Position numbers and translations under genes: made by a program
From: Mycobacterium sp.
GTDB lineage: Bacteria; Actinomycetota; Actinomycetes; Mycobacteriales; Mycobacteriaceae
Direction of reading: 5' to 3'
DNA: 64,000 nucleotides
NCBI GenBank assembly: GCA_018401645.1
Contig: JAGYKK010000005.1
Span: 50,278-114,277, forward strand
The notes under the pieces: generated by a model
What the model was told of the DNA's origin: nothing
Databases searched by the model: none
Seen by the model: only the letters and a program-made list of their open reading frames with translations
Shown: piece after piece, positions 8,768 through 17,815 of the stretch
Layout of the letters: each line of letters starts with the position of its first letter
Numbering within the stretch: position 1 is the stretch's first letter

Positions 8768-10315
8768 GTGCAGCAGCCGTCAGTCACCGGGTTCGCGGCC
8801 GTCATGACGACGGTGGCGATGGGCCTGGGCAGTGCGGTCGCGGTGGGCGATCTGCGAATCCTCGCGGCCAACATCTCCATCGTCAGCGATGGCATGGATT
8901 TCTCGAAGAATACGAACATCTTCGTGTCGTCGCTGGCGACCCTGACCCTGGCCGCGTCGGTGCTCGGCGCAGGCGTGCTGGGCGACAGGTACGGCATGAA
9001 ACGGATGTTCGTCACCGGCGCCTGGGGCGCCGTCGCCTTCGGACTACTCGGCGCACTCGCCCCCAACACGGTCGTGATGATCATCGCCAGGGCCGGCATC
9101 GGGGTGGCGTTCGCATTCCTCAGCGGTCTGTCGCTGGCCATCATGAATGCGGTTTTTCCTCCCGAACGCCGCGCGCGTGCGATCGCCCAGTATCTTGCCG
9201 TGGTCTACTTCTTCGGTGTGTTTCCGCCTACGTTGGGCAGCCTCCTGGCTGATCAGATCGGTTGGCGCACCGGGCTTCTTGTCACACCCGTCCTTGCGAT
9301 TGTGGTCGTCGTCATGACCATTCGCTATGTTCCGGAGACGGCTAGTTCGCACCGCAGGATCGATATCGCCGGGCTGCTGCTGGTGGCCACCGCACTCATC
9401 GGCGTCACCTACGGAATCTCCCAGTTTCAGTCCCGGGTGAGCCCCGCGGCGCTGATTCCGATCCTGATCGGCCTGCTGGCCGGCGCCGCGTTCGTGTGGT
9501 GGGAGCTGCGCTGTGATGATCCGGCACTGGAAACGCGGATCTTCCGCTCGCCCCGATTCAACGCCGTGCTCAGCGCAGGTGCGGCCAACAATCTGGTGCA
9601 GGGCGGATCGCTGACCATGGTCACCTTCTATCTCATCCTCGTGCGTGACCTTACGACCTGGGAATTTTCGTTACTGCTCATTCCGGCAACGCTGGTGTCC
9701 GCGCTGGCCGCCGTGGTGGCGGGCCGGGCCGCATTGCGTTTCGGGAATTGCGCCGTGGTGGTTGCAGGCCTTACGGTGTTGGCGGCGAGCGTGTTGGCGC
9801 GGCTGTCGTTCACGATCGACACCCCGATTGTGTTGGTGGGGGCTGCGATATCGCTGACGACGATCGGCGGTGCCATCCTGGGGACGCCGCAGACGACGGT
9901 GATGATGGCCAGCGCGCCGGCGAATCTCGGTGGCGTGGTCTCGGCGGTGAAAGCGTCGGTGGGCGGAACCTTCTACGGGTTCGGTGCGGCACTGTTCTCA
10001 ATATTCGGCATCATTCTGTTCGTCCGCGACTCCGGCGCGACACTGGCCGCCGCCGGCATCAGTCTTGAGCAAGCCGGTGACATTCTGCGCACCACGACAA
10101 CCGCCGGTAAGTCGGTCGCTTACGTGGTCGATCCCGAGCGCACTGCGATGGTGATCACCGAGGCCAACTCAAGCATCCTCGAGGCGGCGCACGTACTGAA
10201 TCTGACCATGGTGCTGATACCCGTGACGGCGATCGTCATCGTGCTGGTGTTGTTCCGGCGTGAGCGCGATACTCCGTCGAGCAGACGTAAACTCGCACTT
10301 TCCGACCCCGATTAA
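8768..10315 (+). CDS. MFS transporter, DHA2-like (14 membrane segments)
   Basis: A 515-residue polytopic membrane protein with a GTG start. The motif between segments 2 and 3 is GVLGDRYGMKRMF, the classic MFS loop, and FPPERRARAIAQY follows in the first half. The length, the number of hydrophobic segments and the central linker (RIDIAGLLLVATALIGV) fit the drug:proton antiporter-2 subgroup, which exports drugs or metabolites. No adjacent regulator is seen, so the substrate is unknown. It is complete, without frameshifts. Confidence 0.85.
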   Translation: MQQPSVTGFAAVMTTVAMGLGSAVAVGDLRILAANISIVSDGMDFSKNTNIFVSSLATLTLAASVLGAGVLGDRYGMKRMFVTGAWGAVAFGLLGALAPNTVVMIIARAGIGVAFAFLSGLSLAIMNAVFPPERRARAIAQYLAVVYFFGVFPPTLGSLLADQIGWRTGLLVTPVLAIVVVVMTIRYVPETASSHRRIDIAGLLLVATALIGVTYGISQFQSRVSPAALIPILIGLLAGAAFVWWELRCDDPALETRIFRSPRFNAVLSAGAANNLVQGGSLTMVTFYLILVRDLTTWEFSLLLIPATLVSALAAVVAGRAALRFGNCAVVVAGLTVLAASVLARLSFTIDTPIVLVGAAISLTTIGGAILGTPQTTVMMASAPANLGGVVSAVKASVGGTFYGFGAALFSIFGIILFVRDSGATLAAAGISLEQAGDILRTTTTAGKSVAYVVDPERTAMVITEANSSILEAAHVLNLTMVLIPVTAIVIVLVLFRRERDTPSSRRKLALSDPD

Positions 10316-10394
10316 TGCGACTTAGCGTCTGCTCGCGGCAGGGGACCGCGCCTAAGCTGCTGTCCATGCCTCAAATCACCACCGCACTACCGGC

Positions 10395-12555
10395 ATGAAT
10401 GCCCGGCCTTCGGACACCGCCTTCGCGGCCGCGGTGGAAGCCGTTCGACACGGCGACCAAACCCTCGACGCCGCCGTGGCGGACCTGATCGACCGGCTGA
10501 CCGAGCGCGAGTTGCTGTGGCTGCTCGACGGTGATCTGACGATCCTGCGGGGGGTGCGGGAGATGTCGCAGCGGTACAACAAAGTGCCGTTCGAGGGCGG
10601 CCGCATCGACCGACTCTGATCCCGGCATTCGGTTCACCGACGGCCCTCGCGGGGTGGCACTGGGCGCCTCGACTGCATTCCCGGTGGCCATCGCCCGGGC
10701 CGCGACCTGGGATATCAACCTTGAGCGAGAAGTCGCCAGTGTCATCGGTGCCGAAGCCCGTGCGCAGGGCGCCAACCTGTGGGCCGGCACCTGCGTGAAC
10801 CTGGCCTATGCCCCCGGCTGGGGTCGGACGCAGGAGTCCTACGGCGAGGACCCGGTTCTGCTCGGCGCGATGGGGCCGCGTCGGTCGAGGGTGTCAACCC
10901 GTGGGTGATGTCGTGCGTGAAGCACTTCGCGCTCAACTCAATGGAAGAGGCCCGCTTCCGCGTCGACGTCGATGTCGCCGAGGACGTGCTGCACGAGGTT
11001 TACCTTCCGCACTTTCGCACGGTCGTCGAGGCGGGCGTGGATTGCGTGATGAGCGCCTACAACTCGGTGAACGGAACCTGGGCGGGGCAGAACCGATACC
11101 TGCTCACCGACGTCCTGCGTGTGCAGTGGCAATTCACCGGATTCGTGCTGACCGACTTCATCTGGGGGCTTCGCGACCCGGTCGGGTCGGTGGCCGCCGG
11201 CCAGGACTTGGAGATGCCCTTCCGGCAGCAGCGCGCGGGGGCCCTGCCCTCGGCACTGGCGGCCGGAACCCTCAAGCGCACCGACGTCGAACGTGCCGCA
11301 CACCGGCAACTGTCGGCCCAGATCCGATTCGCCGTGCGCGCGCCCGCCCTGGGACAGCCACGAGGACCTCGAGCAGAACCACCGCCGCCTGGCCCGGGAA
11401 GTGGCCTGCCGCGGCGCGGTGCTGCTGTGCAATCAGGTCATCGGGCAGACACCAGCCCTGCCGTTGGTGCAGGATTCACTGTCGCGGGTCGCGCTGCTCG
11501 GCGCGTTGGCCGACCGACCCAACCAAGGCGATGTCGGCTCGTCAATGGTGAGCCCGCCATCCTCGGTCACGATCCTTGGGGGACTGCGGGAACGGTTGGG
11601 CAACAAATTGTTTTATGTCGAGGGCACCGATCCGACGACGGCGGTTGCCGCAGCGCGCGGCGCTGACGCCGCAGTGGTCGTCGTGGGACTTTCTTCACAG
11701 GACGAGGGCGAGTCGATGATCGGGGTGGATACCGCCTCGACGCAATTGCTCGGCGGGATCGCCCGCTTTCGGCCGGTTGCCGCCGTCGTGGTGCGGATCG
11801 CAACCCGGGTGGCCAGGTTCAAGAAATTCGGTGGCGACCGCCGCGATCTGCGACTGCGCCCCGAGGACGTCGCACTCATCGAGGCGGTGGCGAAGGTCAA
11901 TGACCGCACCGTGGTGGTGGTCATCGGCGGTGGGACGATCGTGCTCGACCCGTGGGACAGCCGCGTCGCCGCGGTGTTGTTGGCGTGGTACCCGGGCATG
12001 GAGGGCGGGCACGCAGTTGCCGACGTGCTGCTCGGGGATGCCGAGCCGGCTGGGCGGCTCCCGATGGCAATCCCACACCGGCAGGCTGATCTGCCGCAGG
12101 TTGATTGGGACACCGATACCGTCACCTACGACCGGTGGTGGGGCCAACGCAAACTCGACCGCGACGGCGTCGCCGCTGCCTATCCACTCGGATTCGGCCT
12201 GGGCTACACCACATTCGATGTCGCAGACCTAGAAGTCGGACGACTCGACGGCGAACGGTTCAGTGCCACGGTCACCGTCACCAACACCGGGGTCCGTCGG
12301 GGCCGCCATGTCGTCCAGATCTACGCGGTGCAATCCGCCGACACCGGACGTCCCGTGCATCATCTGGTCGGCTTCGGGTCGGTATACCTGGAGGCGGGAG
12401 CCGGCAATCGGATCGTCATCTATTGCTCGCTTCGTCCCATTCAACGCTGGGCCGGAGCCAGTTTCACGTTGGTGGCCAACGACCTCACTATTCGAGCCGC
12501 CTCCTATGCCGGTGATCCGGCGGCGGTAGACGCGACGCTGGCCTTACCGGAGTAG
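10395..12555 (+). pseudogene. Glycoside hydrolase family 3 (beta-glucosidase-like), several frameshifts
   Basis: Family 3 motifs occur in order but in different frames. RFTDGPRG, GWGRTQESYGEDPVL, CVKHFALNSMEEARF, VMSAYNSVNG and the nucleophile-region segment GFVLTDFIWGLRD are followed by the second (alpha/beta) domain and a fibronectin-III-like C-terminus (TVTVTNTG). At least three shifts are needed: near 10615 just before the TGA at 10617-10619, near 10875 and near 11340. The last 400 residues (from about 11340) form one open frame. The full-length ancestor would be about 720 residues and would hydrolyse beta-glucosides or xylosides. No catalytic protein can be made without correction. Confidence 0.85.
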
Positions 12556-12582
12556 CGGGGTTTGCCGCTACTGTCACAACCC

Positions 12583-13302
12583 GTGAGCGCTCGTTTCGAG
12601 GAGTTGGGTTGGCAGCAGACATCGATGGGGGTGATGAGTCTGCGCCGGCGCTTCGACCTGACGGTGCAGGCCGACGTCTTCGAGGTCAAACTCGATGACG
12701 AACATTTAATGTCAAGCCTGTTCACCGCCGCCGAAAAGGAGTTGGCCCGCCTTGGTCTGGCCCGCGCCCCGGGAACGGCGCTGGACGTCATCGTCGGCGG
12801 CCTCGGCTTGGGCTATACGGCCCATGAAGCGTTGCGCTGCAGTCGGATTCGAACCCTGACCGTCATCGAGTACTGCGATGCGGTGATCGGCTGGCATGAG
12901 CGAGAACTATTTCCGGACACAGCCGGTCTGGCCGCCGATGACCGGGTCGCGCTGGTGTGTGGTGATTTCTTCGTCGCCGCCATGGACGGGGTTGGATTCG
13001 ATCCGAACCGCCCGGGACGGACCTACGACGCGATCCTGCTCGACATCGACCACTCGCCCCGACACCTGCTTCATGACCCGCACGCGCCGTTTTACACCGC
13101 CGCGGGCCTGCATTGCGCATCCTCGCGTCTGGTGCCGGGCGGGGTGTTCGCCATGTGGTCCGACGATCCCCCGGACGACGTCTTCAGCGCGCTGCTTGAT
13201 TCCGTGTTCACAGATGTCGAGGCCCGCACGGTCTGGTTCGACAATCCGCTGACCCGCGACCGATCAGCGGCAACCATCTACCTCGCGACGCGGCGCCAGT
13301 AA
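12583..13302 (+). CDS. Spermidine synthase-like methyltransferase-fold protein
   Basis: A 239-residue protein. VIVGGLGLGYTAHEAL is the Rossmann glycine-rich loop, VIEYCDAVIGWHE the acidic end of the second strand, and DAILLDIDHSP the active-site region of the polyamine aminopropyltransferase superfamily. Standalone mycobacterial proteins of this type are usually annotated as spermidine synthase-like without proven activity. The GTG at 12583 is preferred over an in-frame TTG at 12562 because family similarity begins at ARFEELGW. It follows the GH3 remnant by 27 bases. Confidence 0.75.
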   Translation: MSARFEELGWQQTSMGVMSLRRRFDLTVQADVFEVKLDDEHLMSSLFTAAEKELARLGLARAPGTALDVIVGGLGLGYTAHEALRCSRIRTLTVIEYCDAVIGWHERELFPDTAGLAADDRVALVCGDFFVAAMDGVGFDPNRPGRTYDAILLDIDHSPRHLLHDPHAPFYTAAGLHCASSRLVPGGVFAMWSDDPPDDVFSALLDSVFTDVEARTVWFDNPLTRDRSAATIYLATRRQ

Positions 13303-13358
13303 CACCGCACACTCCGCGGCGTAACGCCCGCCAGCGCGGCAGGTCAGGTTTATGGCGC

Positions 13359-14330
13359 TTAAGCGACAGTGATGTGGATGTGGTCAAAGTGGGCCGGCAC
13401 CCGCCACATCGTGTAGATCACACCGAAGCGGACCGCCTGACTGTGAATGTCGGCGAGGATCGCATCCCCAAGGCCCATGTCATCGAGCATGATATCGATC
13501 GCGCGCCCGCTCGGATGATCCGGAAGCGGATCAGCACGCACGCCGCCGATGGACCGCACGCCGGGGTAGGTGGCCATGACGTAGCCGGCAAGGCTGCGAG
13601 CATTGGGCACCAGACCACCCATGCCCACCGTGGGGATCGGCCTGATCGGGCCCAACGCCGCGACCACCGCCGCCGGCATCACGGTCAACACGGCCTGTTG
13701 CGAGGGGGGAAGCAGGGCGAACTCTGCCTTGGCCGCGGTGACCTGAGCCCGCAATTGGGACTGCTTATCCTGCAGATCCGAGCGCACGGCGGCCGCCGCA
13801 TCGACGGCTGAGCGGGCCTCGGCGGCGGACCTGGCCGAAGCCGCCGCCATGTCGCGAGCCTCGGCGCCGAGTCGCCGGAAGGTCTGCATCTGCATGGAAA
13901 TCTGGGCGGCCATCGACTGCCGGATGGCCAGATCGTCGATCAGGGTCTGCGGTGAGGACGCGGTGAGGATTGAGTTGAGGTCATCGGCGCGTCCGCCCAT
14001 GTAGACGGCGGCGGAAATCCTGTCGGCGGCCCGCTGATGCCCGGCCAGCTGCGCCTTGGCCGCGTCAAGCCGGGCAAGGTCATCGGCCTGCCTCTTCTCG
14101 GCCTGGCTCAGAAGTTGCAACTTCCGGTCCAGATCCTGCTGAGCCGAGTTCATCGTCGCGGCCAATCGCTCAGACTGCCGGGATAACTCCGTGAACTTCG
14201 CCATCGCGTCCTGGCCCGTTTCAGCGAACGAGGCGCCGCCCCAGCCTGCGCTGAGGGCTGCGACTCCGGCGAGCACACACGCCACCTGCCTAAACACACC
14301 AGATTTCTTCACGATCGGAAAAAACTTCAA
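13359..14330 (-). CDS. Exported coiled-coil protein with C-terminal peptidase-like (ARB_07466/M15-like) domain
   Basis: A 323-residue secreted protein. A signal peptide (hydrophobic stretch to ASFAE, about residue 37) is followed by a long Gln/Ala/Arg-rich coiled coil at roughly residues 45-200 and a C-terminal domain at about 225-323 with PSGRAIDIML and the terminal FDHIHITVA. The architecture resembles NlpC/P60-type and CwlO-like cell-wall proteins in which a coiled coil controls a murein enzyme. The terminal domain belongs to the ARB_07466-like group found in exported mycobacterial proteins. The start is TTG at 14330, chosen because AAGGA lies 9 bases upstream; a GTG at 14312 is an alternative. 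Confidence 0.75.
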   Translation of the reverse strand: MKFFPIVKKSGVFRQVACVLAGVAALSAGWGGASFAETGQDAMAKFTELSRQSERLAATMNSAQQDLDRKLQLLSQAEKRQADDLARLDAAKAQLAGHQRAADRISAAVYMGGRADDLNSILTASSPQTLIDDLAIRQSMAAQISMQMQTFRRLGAEARDMAAASARSAAEARSAVDAAAAVRSDLQDKQSQLRAQVTAAKAEFALLPPSQQAVLTVMPAAVVAALGPIRPIPTVGMGGLVPNARSLAGYVMATYPGVRSIGGVRADPLPDHPSGRAIDIMLDDMGLGDAILADIHSQAVRFGVIYTMWRVPAHFDHIHITVA

Positions 14331-14496
14331 GACTTCGCATCCTTTGACTGCCGTCGACAGCGTCTCCGCCGAACTGCCTGTCCATGTGCCTCGGTCTCGA
14401 TCAGGTTACGAAACGGCAACGGCTTTGTCTAACCGTTGCACTAAGACCCTGGTGAGCAGCGGGTGCCGACCTTCACGAATTGGTCGGGACCGAGGG

Positions 14497-15237
14497 TCAC
14501 AGCCGCTTGATCCGGCCCTGATAGCGGGCGATGTGTTCGTCATTGATCTGCTCGCCGGTCTCGCCATTGGCGCTGTGCCACAACGGCGCGGGATGGCCCC
14601 GCTGCTGCAATTCAGCCACCGTGGCGGCGGCCAGCGCCTGCAACAGCGCGCTGCCCACCACGGTCGAAGTGGCGGACACGGCGCTGCGGCAGCCAGGAAT
14701 CTGCACTGCGGCGTCCCCGTCGACGCCGTAGTTGTCGAACACCAGGTCGGCGCAGTCGAGCAGCTTTTTCCCGCTCGGGTGGCGCGAGCTGACCCGGCTG
14801 GAGAATTGCACCGAGGTCAGCGCCAGCACCGTGGCACCACGCGACTTGGCGACCAGTGCCACTTCGATCGGCACGGCGTTGCGGCCGGAATTCGAGATCA
14901 CCAGCACCACATCACCGGCGTGCAACGGCTCATCCTGCAGCAGTTGCTCCGCGTAGCCGGGCACCCGTTCCAGCCAGGTCGAGCGCCGCGCGTTCACCAT
15001 CACCGACAGCGGCAGATCCAAAATGGCATTCACCGGCACCAGCCCGCCGGCCCGGTAGAACAGCTCAGCGGCCAACAGTTGTGAGTGCCCGCTGCCGAAC
15101 ACGTGCCACAGGCCTCCGCCGATGATGCAATCGGCAATCCGCGCGGCGGCCGCGTCCAGGACGGGCAGCTGCTCGTCGTGCACGCGCTGCAGCAGCGCGC
15201 TGACGGTGTTTAGGTATTCGGCGGCGTACTGGCTCAT
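14497..15237 (-). CDS. SIS-domain sugar isomerase-like protein
   Basis: A 246-residue protein. HVFGSGHSQLLAAELFYRAGG and LVISNSGRNAVPIEVAL are the two phosphosugar-binding segments of the SIS fold, and the second carries the Ser-rich loop that grips phosphate. The length and the helical N-terminus fit the UPF0309-like group, which resembles GmhA and MurQ-type proteins. The likely role is in cytosolic phosphosugar or amino-sugar metabolism, but no partner gene identifies the substrate. It lies just downstream of the small membrane protein and could be co-transcribed with it and the cyclase. Confidence 0.8.
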   Translation of the reverse strand: MSQYAAEYLNTVSALLQRVHDEQLPVLDAAAARIADCIIGGGLWHVFGSGHSQLLAAELFYRAGGLVPVNAILDLPLSVMVNARRSTWLERVPGYAEQLLQDEPLHAGDVVLVISNSGRNAVPIEVALVAKSRGATVLALTSVQFSSRVSSRHPSGKKLLDCADLVFDNYGVDGDAAVQIPGCRSAVSATSTVVGSALLQALAAATVAELQQRGHPAPLWHSANGETGEQINDEHIARYQGRIKRL

Positions 15238-15243
15238 CGGCCG

Positions 15244-15666
15244 TCACAGCCAACCGCGGACGAAGCCGAAAAGCAGGACAGCGAAGCCGCCGATTTCGCC
15301 GACGATCAAAGCCGTCATCGCCACGTGGATGCTGCGCCCCGGTTGACTGATTTGATTGGTCGTGTCGCGTTTGATTCCGTGAAGGATGTAGCTACCGATC
15401 GCGCCGACGAAGAAGACGATGATCGTTGCGGCGGCGGCGGCGTTGACCCACGCGGGCAACGCGCTGAGTTCCACGAAGGCGGCCACCAGCAAGGTCGCGA
15501 AGGAGTACAGCAGCGCTGAGCGGTGCGCGATGTCGACGTAAGGATGGGCGAGATGGTCTGGACTGGTCGCCATCTGCTGGTACTTCCAGATGCCGAGCAC
15601 CAGTGCGAGCAGAAAGATCAAGCCGGCGGCGAACAACGTGGCCATGGTCGGGTTGGAAAGGGGCAC
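15244..15666 (-). CDS. Small four-helix membrane protein next to the lycopene cyclase
   Basis: A 140-residue protein with four hydrophobic segments, approximately residues 7-26, 50-70, 77-98 and 115-135. Family not recognised. The start is taken as GTG at 15664-15666 (MPLSNPTM), with ATG at 15648 as an alternative. The start lies 6 bases after the stop of the cyclase, and the SIS gene begins 6 bases further on, so the three probably form one leftward operon. A structural or regulatory role in carotenoid or membrane chemistry is possible but rests only on position. Confidence 0.6.
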   Translation of the reverse strand: MPLSNPTMATLFAAGLIFLLALVLGIWKYQQMATSPDHLAHPYVDIAHRSALLYSFATLLVAAFVELSALPAWVNAAAAATIIVFFVGAIGSYILHGIKRDTTNQISQPGRSIHVAMTALIVGEIGGFAVLLFGFVRGWL

Positions 15667-15672
15667 TGGGGT

Positions 15673-16887
15673 TTACCGCCTATTGCGGAGTAGGAGGGGC
15701 GTTGCACGAATGGACTCGAGCGCGAGTTGAGGGGAATCACTGGTGCGCATGACCGTGAGGTCGTCCGCGAGCGAACCCGTATCGGAGAGAAAGCGAGCCA
15801 GCACCGCGGGAGGCACTCGCTCGAACAAACGGTAGAAGGTGCCCGGCGCACGCTCAGGACGGCTGCGCAGGTACGACAGGAAGATGGTGTCGAGCGCGGT
15901 GGTGCGCTGGCTCCGTGGGGCGGGCGGCTCGGGGCATCCACCGTCACGCAGCGCGGAAACAACACGCGGAGCGAAGTCGCGGACGAAACGCTGCACGGCG
16001 AGAAAGGCATAACCACTCGACGGTTTCACGTGTCCACCCGCGGTACCGATGCGCACGATTCGCGGACTCGGCCACGCATCGAAGGGCGTCGTCGTCATCG
16101 GGATCACCCCACGCTCGTGCGAGACCGTCTGGAAGTCAACGCCGCGCCCTCGTCGCGAGAGCCACGTCGCGATCGCCGCCTCATATACATCGTCGGGCAA
16201 TGGTCGCTCGGTGAAGAACGTGCTCTCGACGAGCGCAGTGTGCGCGTCGAAGGGCAAGACGTAGATGAAGTGGATTCCGTGGGCCTGTGAGACGTCGAAG
16301 TCCATGAGAGTCGCAGTATCGGCCTCAAAGACCGGTTCCGCACTGCGGACAACGCGACCGCGGAAGTGTTGCAACAGCTGCACGCTTTTGCCGTCATCCG
16401 TTGCGCGGATCAGCGGCGGCGGCCGCGAGTCCATCGCCAGGCGGGCACGCAGCACTGCTGTATCGGTGTGTACTTCAACGTGGTCGCCGCGATCTTCGAG
16501 ATGCTCGACCGTCACGCCGAGCGCAAACTCGATGCGCGGGCCCGCAGCGGCAAGTCGCTCAAGCGCTAGCTCGTAGAAGCGCTCACCGGGGATTCTGCAG
16601 TAGGTAATCGGTGGGGCCGAGCGCACCACCTCGACAGGGCCGTTGCGAACGCGCCACCGACTCCACCGATGGGTGACTGCAGCCTCGAACGCGTGTGGCA
16701 CGAGGTCGAAGAAACACCACGTGCGGTCTGCGCCGCTCAATGTTTCGCGTGGATCGATGAGCAGGATTCGCGATTCGTCCGGGAGGCCCGCGTCAAGCAG
16801 TGCCACCGCGAGCGAGAGTCCCGAAAGTCCCGCACCCGCGATGATCACGTCGGCATCGAGGGCGGGCCCCTCGTGAGGCTGAGTCAC
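15673..16887 (-). CDS. Lycopene cyclase, one-piece CrtY/CrtL type
   Basis: A 404-residue FAD/NAD(P)-fold protein. DVIIAGAGLSGLSLA is the dinucleotide-binding loop near the N-terminus. GADRTWCFFD, DSRPPP and RIGTAGGHVKPSSGYAF are characteristic of lycopene beta-cyclases, which close the ends of lycopene to give beta-carotene. The GTG at 16885-16887 is preferred because GAGGAG lies 6 bases upstream; a TTG at 16914 would add nine residues. No phytoene synthase or desaturase is visible in the window, so the gene is separated from the rest of a carotenoid pathway. Confidence 0.85.
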   Translation of the reverse strand: MTQPHEGPALDADVIIAGAGLSGLSLAVALLDAGLPDESRILLIDPRETLSGADRTWCFFDLVPHAFEAAVTHRWSRWRVRNGPVEVVRSAPPITYCRIPGERFYELALERLAAAGPRIEFALGVTVEHLEDRGDHVEVHTDTAVLRARLAMDSRPPPLIRATDDGKSVQLLQHFRGRVVRSAEPVFEADTATLMDFDVSQAHGIHFIYVLPFDAHTALVESTFFTERPLPDDVYEAAIATWLSRRGRGVDFQTVSHERGVIPMTTTPFDAWPSPRIVRIGTAGGHVKPSSGYAFLAVQRFVRDFAPRVVSALRDGGCPEPPAPRSQRTTALDTIFLSYLRSRPERAPGTFYRLFERVPPAVLARFLSDTGSLADDLTVMRTSDSPQLALESIRATPLLLRNRR

Positions 16888-17000
16888 ACGAAACTCCTCA
16901 CTGATGGACGCCAACGGGCTGATTCTACGGAACGGAGACTTTCGGACTTGGCCAGCGCGGGCTACACCGTTAACAGCAGTCCCATTGTTAACATCAGCCG

Positions 17001-17796
17001 GTGCGGGACACGCGCGGTCTAGCCCTTACGACCGCGGTTTCCCGGCGCGACGCCGTCCGCTTCGCCACCGCCGTGTCGGCGCTGGCGGGGCTGGTGCAGC
17101 AGCCACGAAGGTGGCCACGCCTGAGGCGGCAGCCGCCGCGCCCATGCTGACCGACTACGCCATGCGCCAGATACCCGCGGCGACACCGTGCGGCCGGTTA
17201 CGCCGGGGTGATCAACTATGTCTGGCTGTCGCGGCCCGGCTCCAACTTCGGGGCCAAGCCGATCACCCGGCCCTACGCCGAGTCGCTGACCGCCGCAGGA
17301 CTGGTCATCGTGAGCAACTACCAGTACGGCAAGCCGGGCGGCACCGCCCCGTCGGACTTCACTCGCGGGTACGCCGGCGGCGTCGCCGACGCGAAAACCG
17401 GCTGCAGTTGCACACCGCGGCGGGGGTGGCCAGAGCGCACCGATCTTCTTCTCCATCGACGACGACATCAGCCGCGACACCTGGAACACCGTCGCGCTGC
17501 AGTGGTTCCGCGGTATCAACTCGGTTCTGGGCGTGCAGCGCACCGGGGTTTACGGCGGCATCGATGTGTGTCAGTGGGCCGTCGCCGACGGTGTTATCGG
17601 GAATTCCGGCACACCCGGCCGCAGGTGGGCCTGGCAGACCCGGGCGTGGTCCGGCAGACGCGTCCACCCCGCGGCAGTTCTCTACCAACGGATCGTGAGC
17701 ACCGCGTCGAACCCGGGCCCGTTAGTCGGCGGTAGCGAGGTCGACGTCAACGATGTGCTCGCCCAGGACTGCGGTCAGTGGAACTTCCATCCCTGA
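17001..17796 (+). pseudogene. Tat-exported DUF1906 (glycoside-hydrolase-like) protein, frameshifted
   Basis: A twin-arginine signal (SRRDAVRFATAVSALAG) begins from the GTG at 17001. The body continues in other frames as INYVWLSRPGSNFGAKPIT, NYQYGKPGGTAPSDFTRGY, then SAPIFFSIDDDISRDTW, and finally MQRTGVYGG to CGQWNFHP before a TGA at about 17796. These are the landmarks of the DUF1906 family (Rv2525c-like), thought to be a TIM-barrel cell-wall hydrolase relative. At least four indels are needed between 17130 and 17660. The upstream 114 bases after the cyclase start hold nothing else recognisable. Confidence 0.75.
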
Positions 17797-17815
17797 GGTT
17801 AGGCATCCCTGAGGT

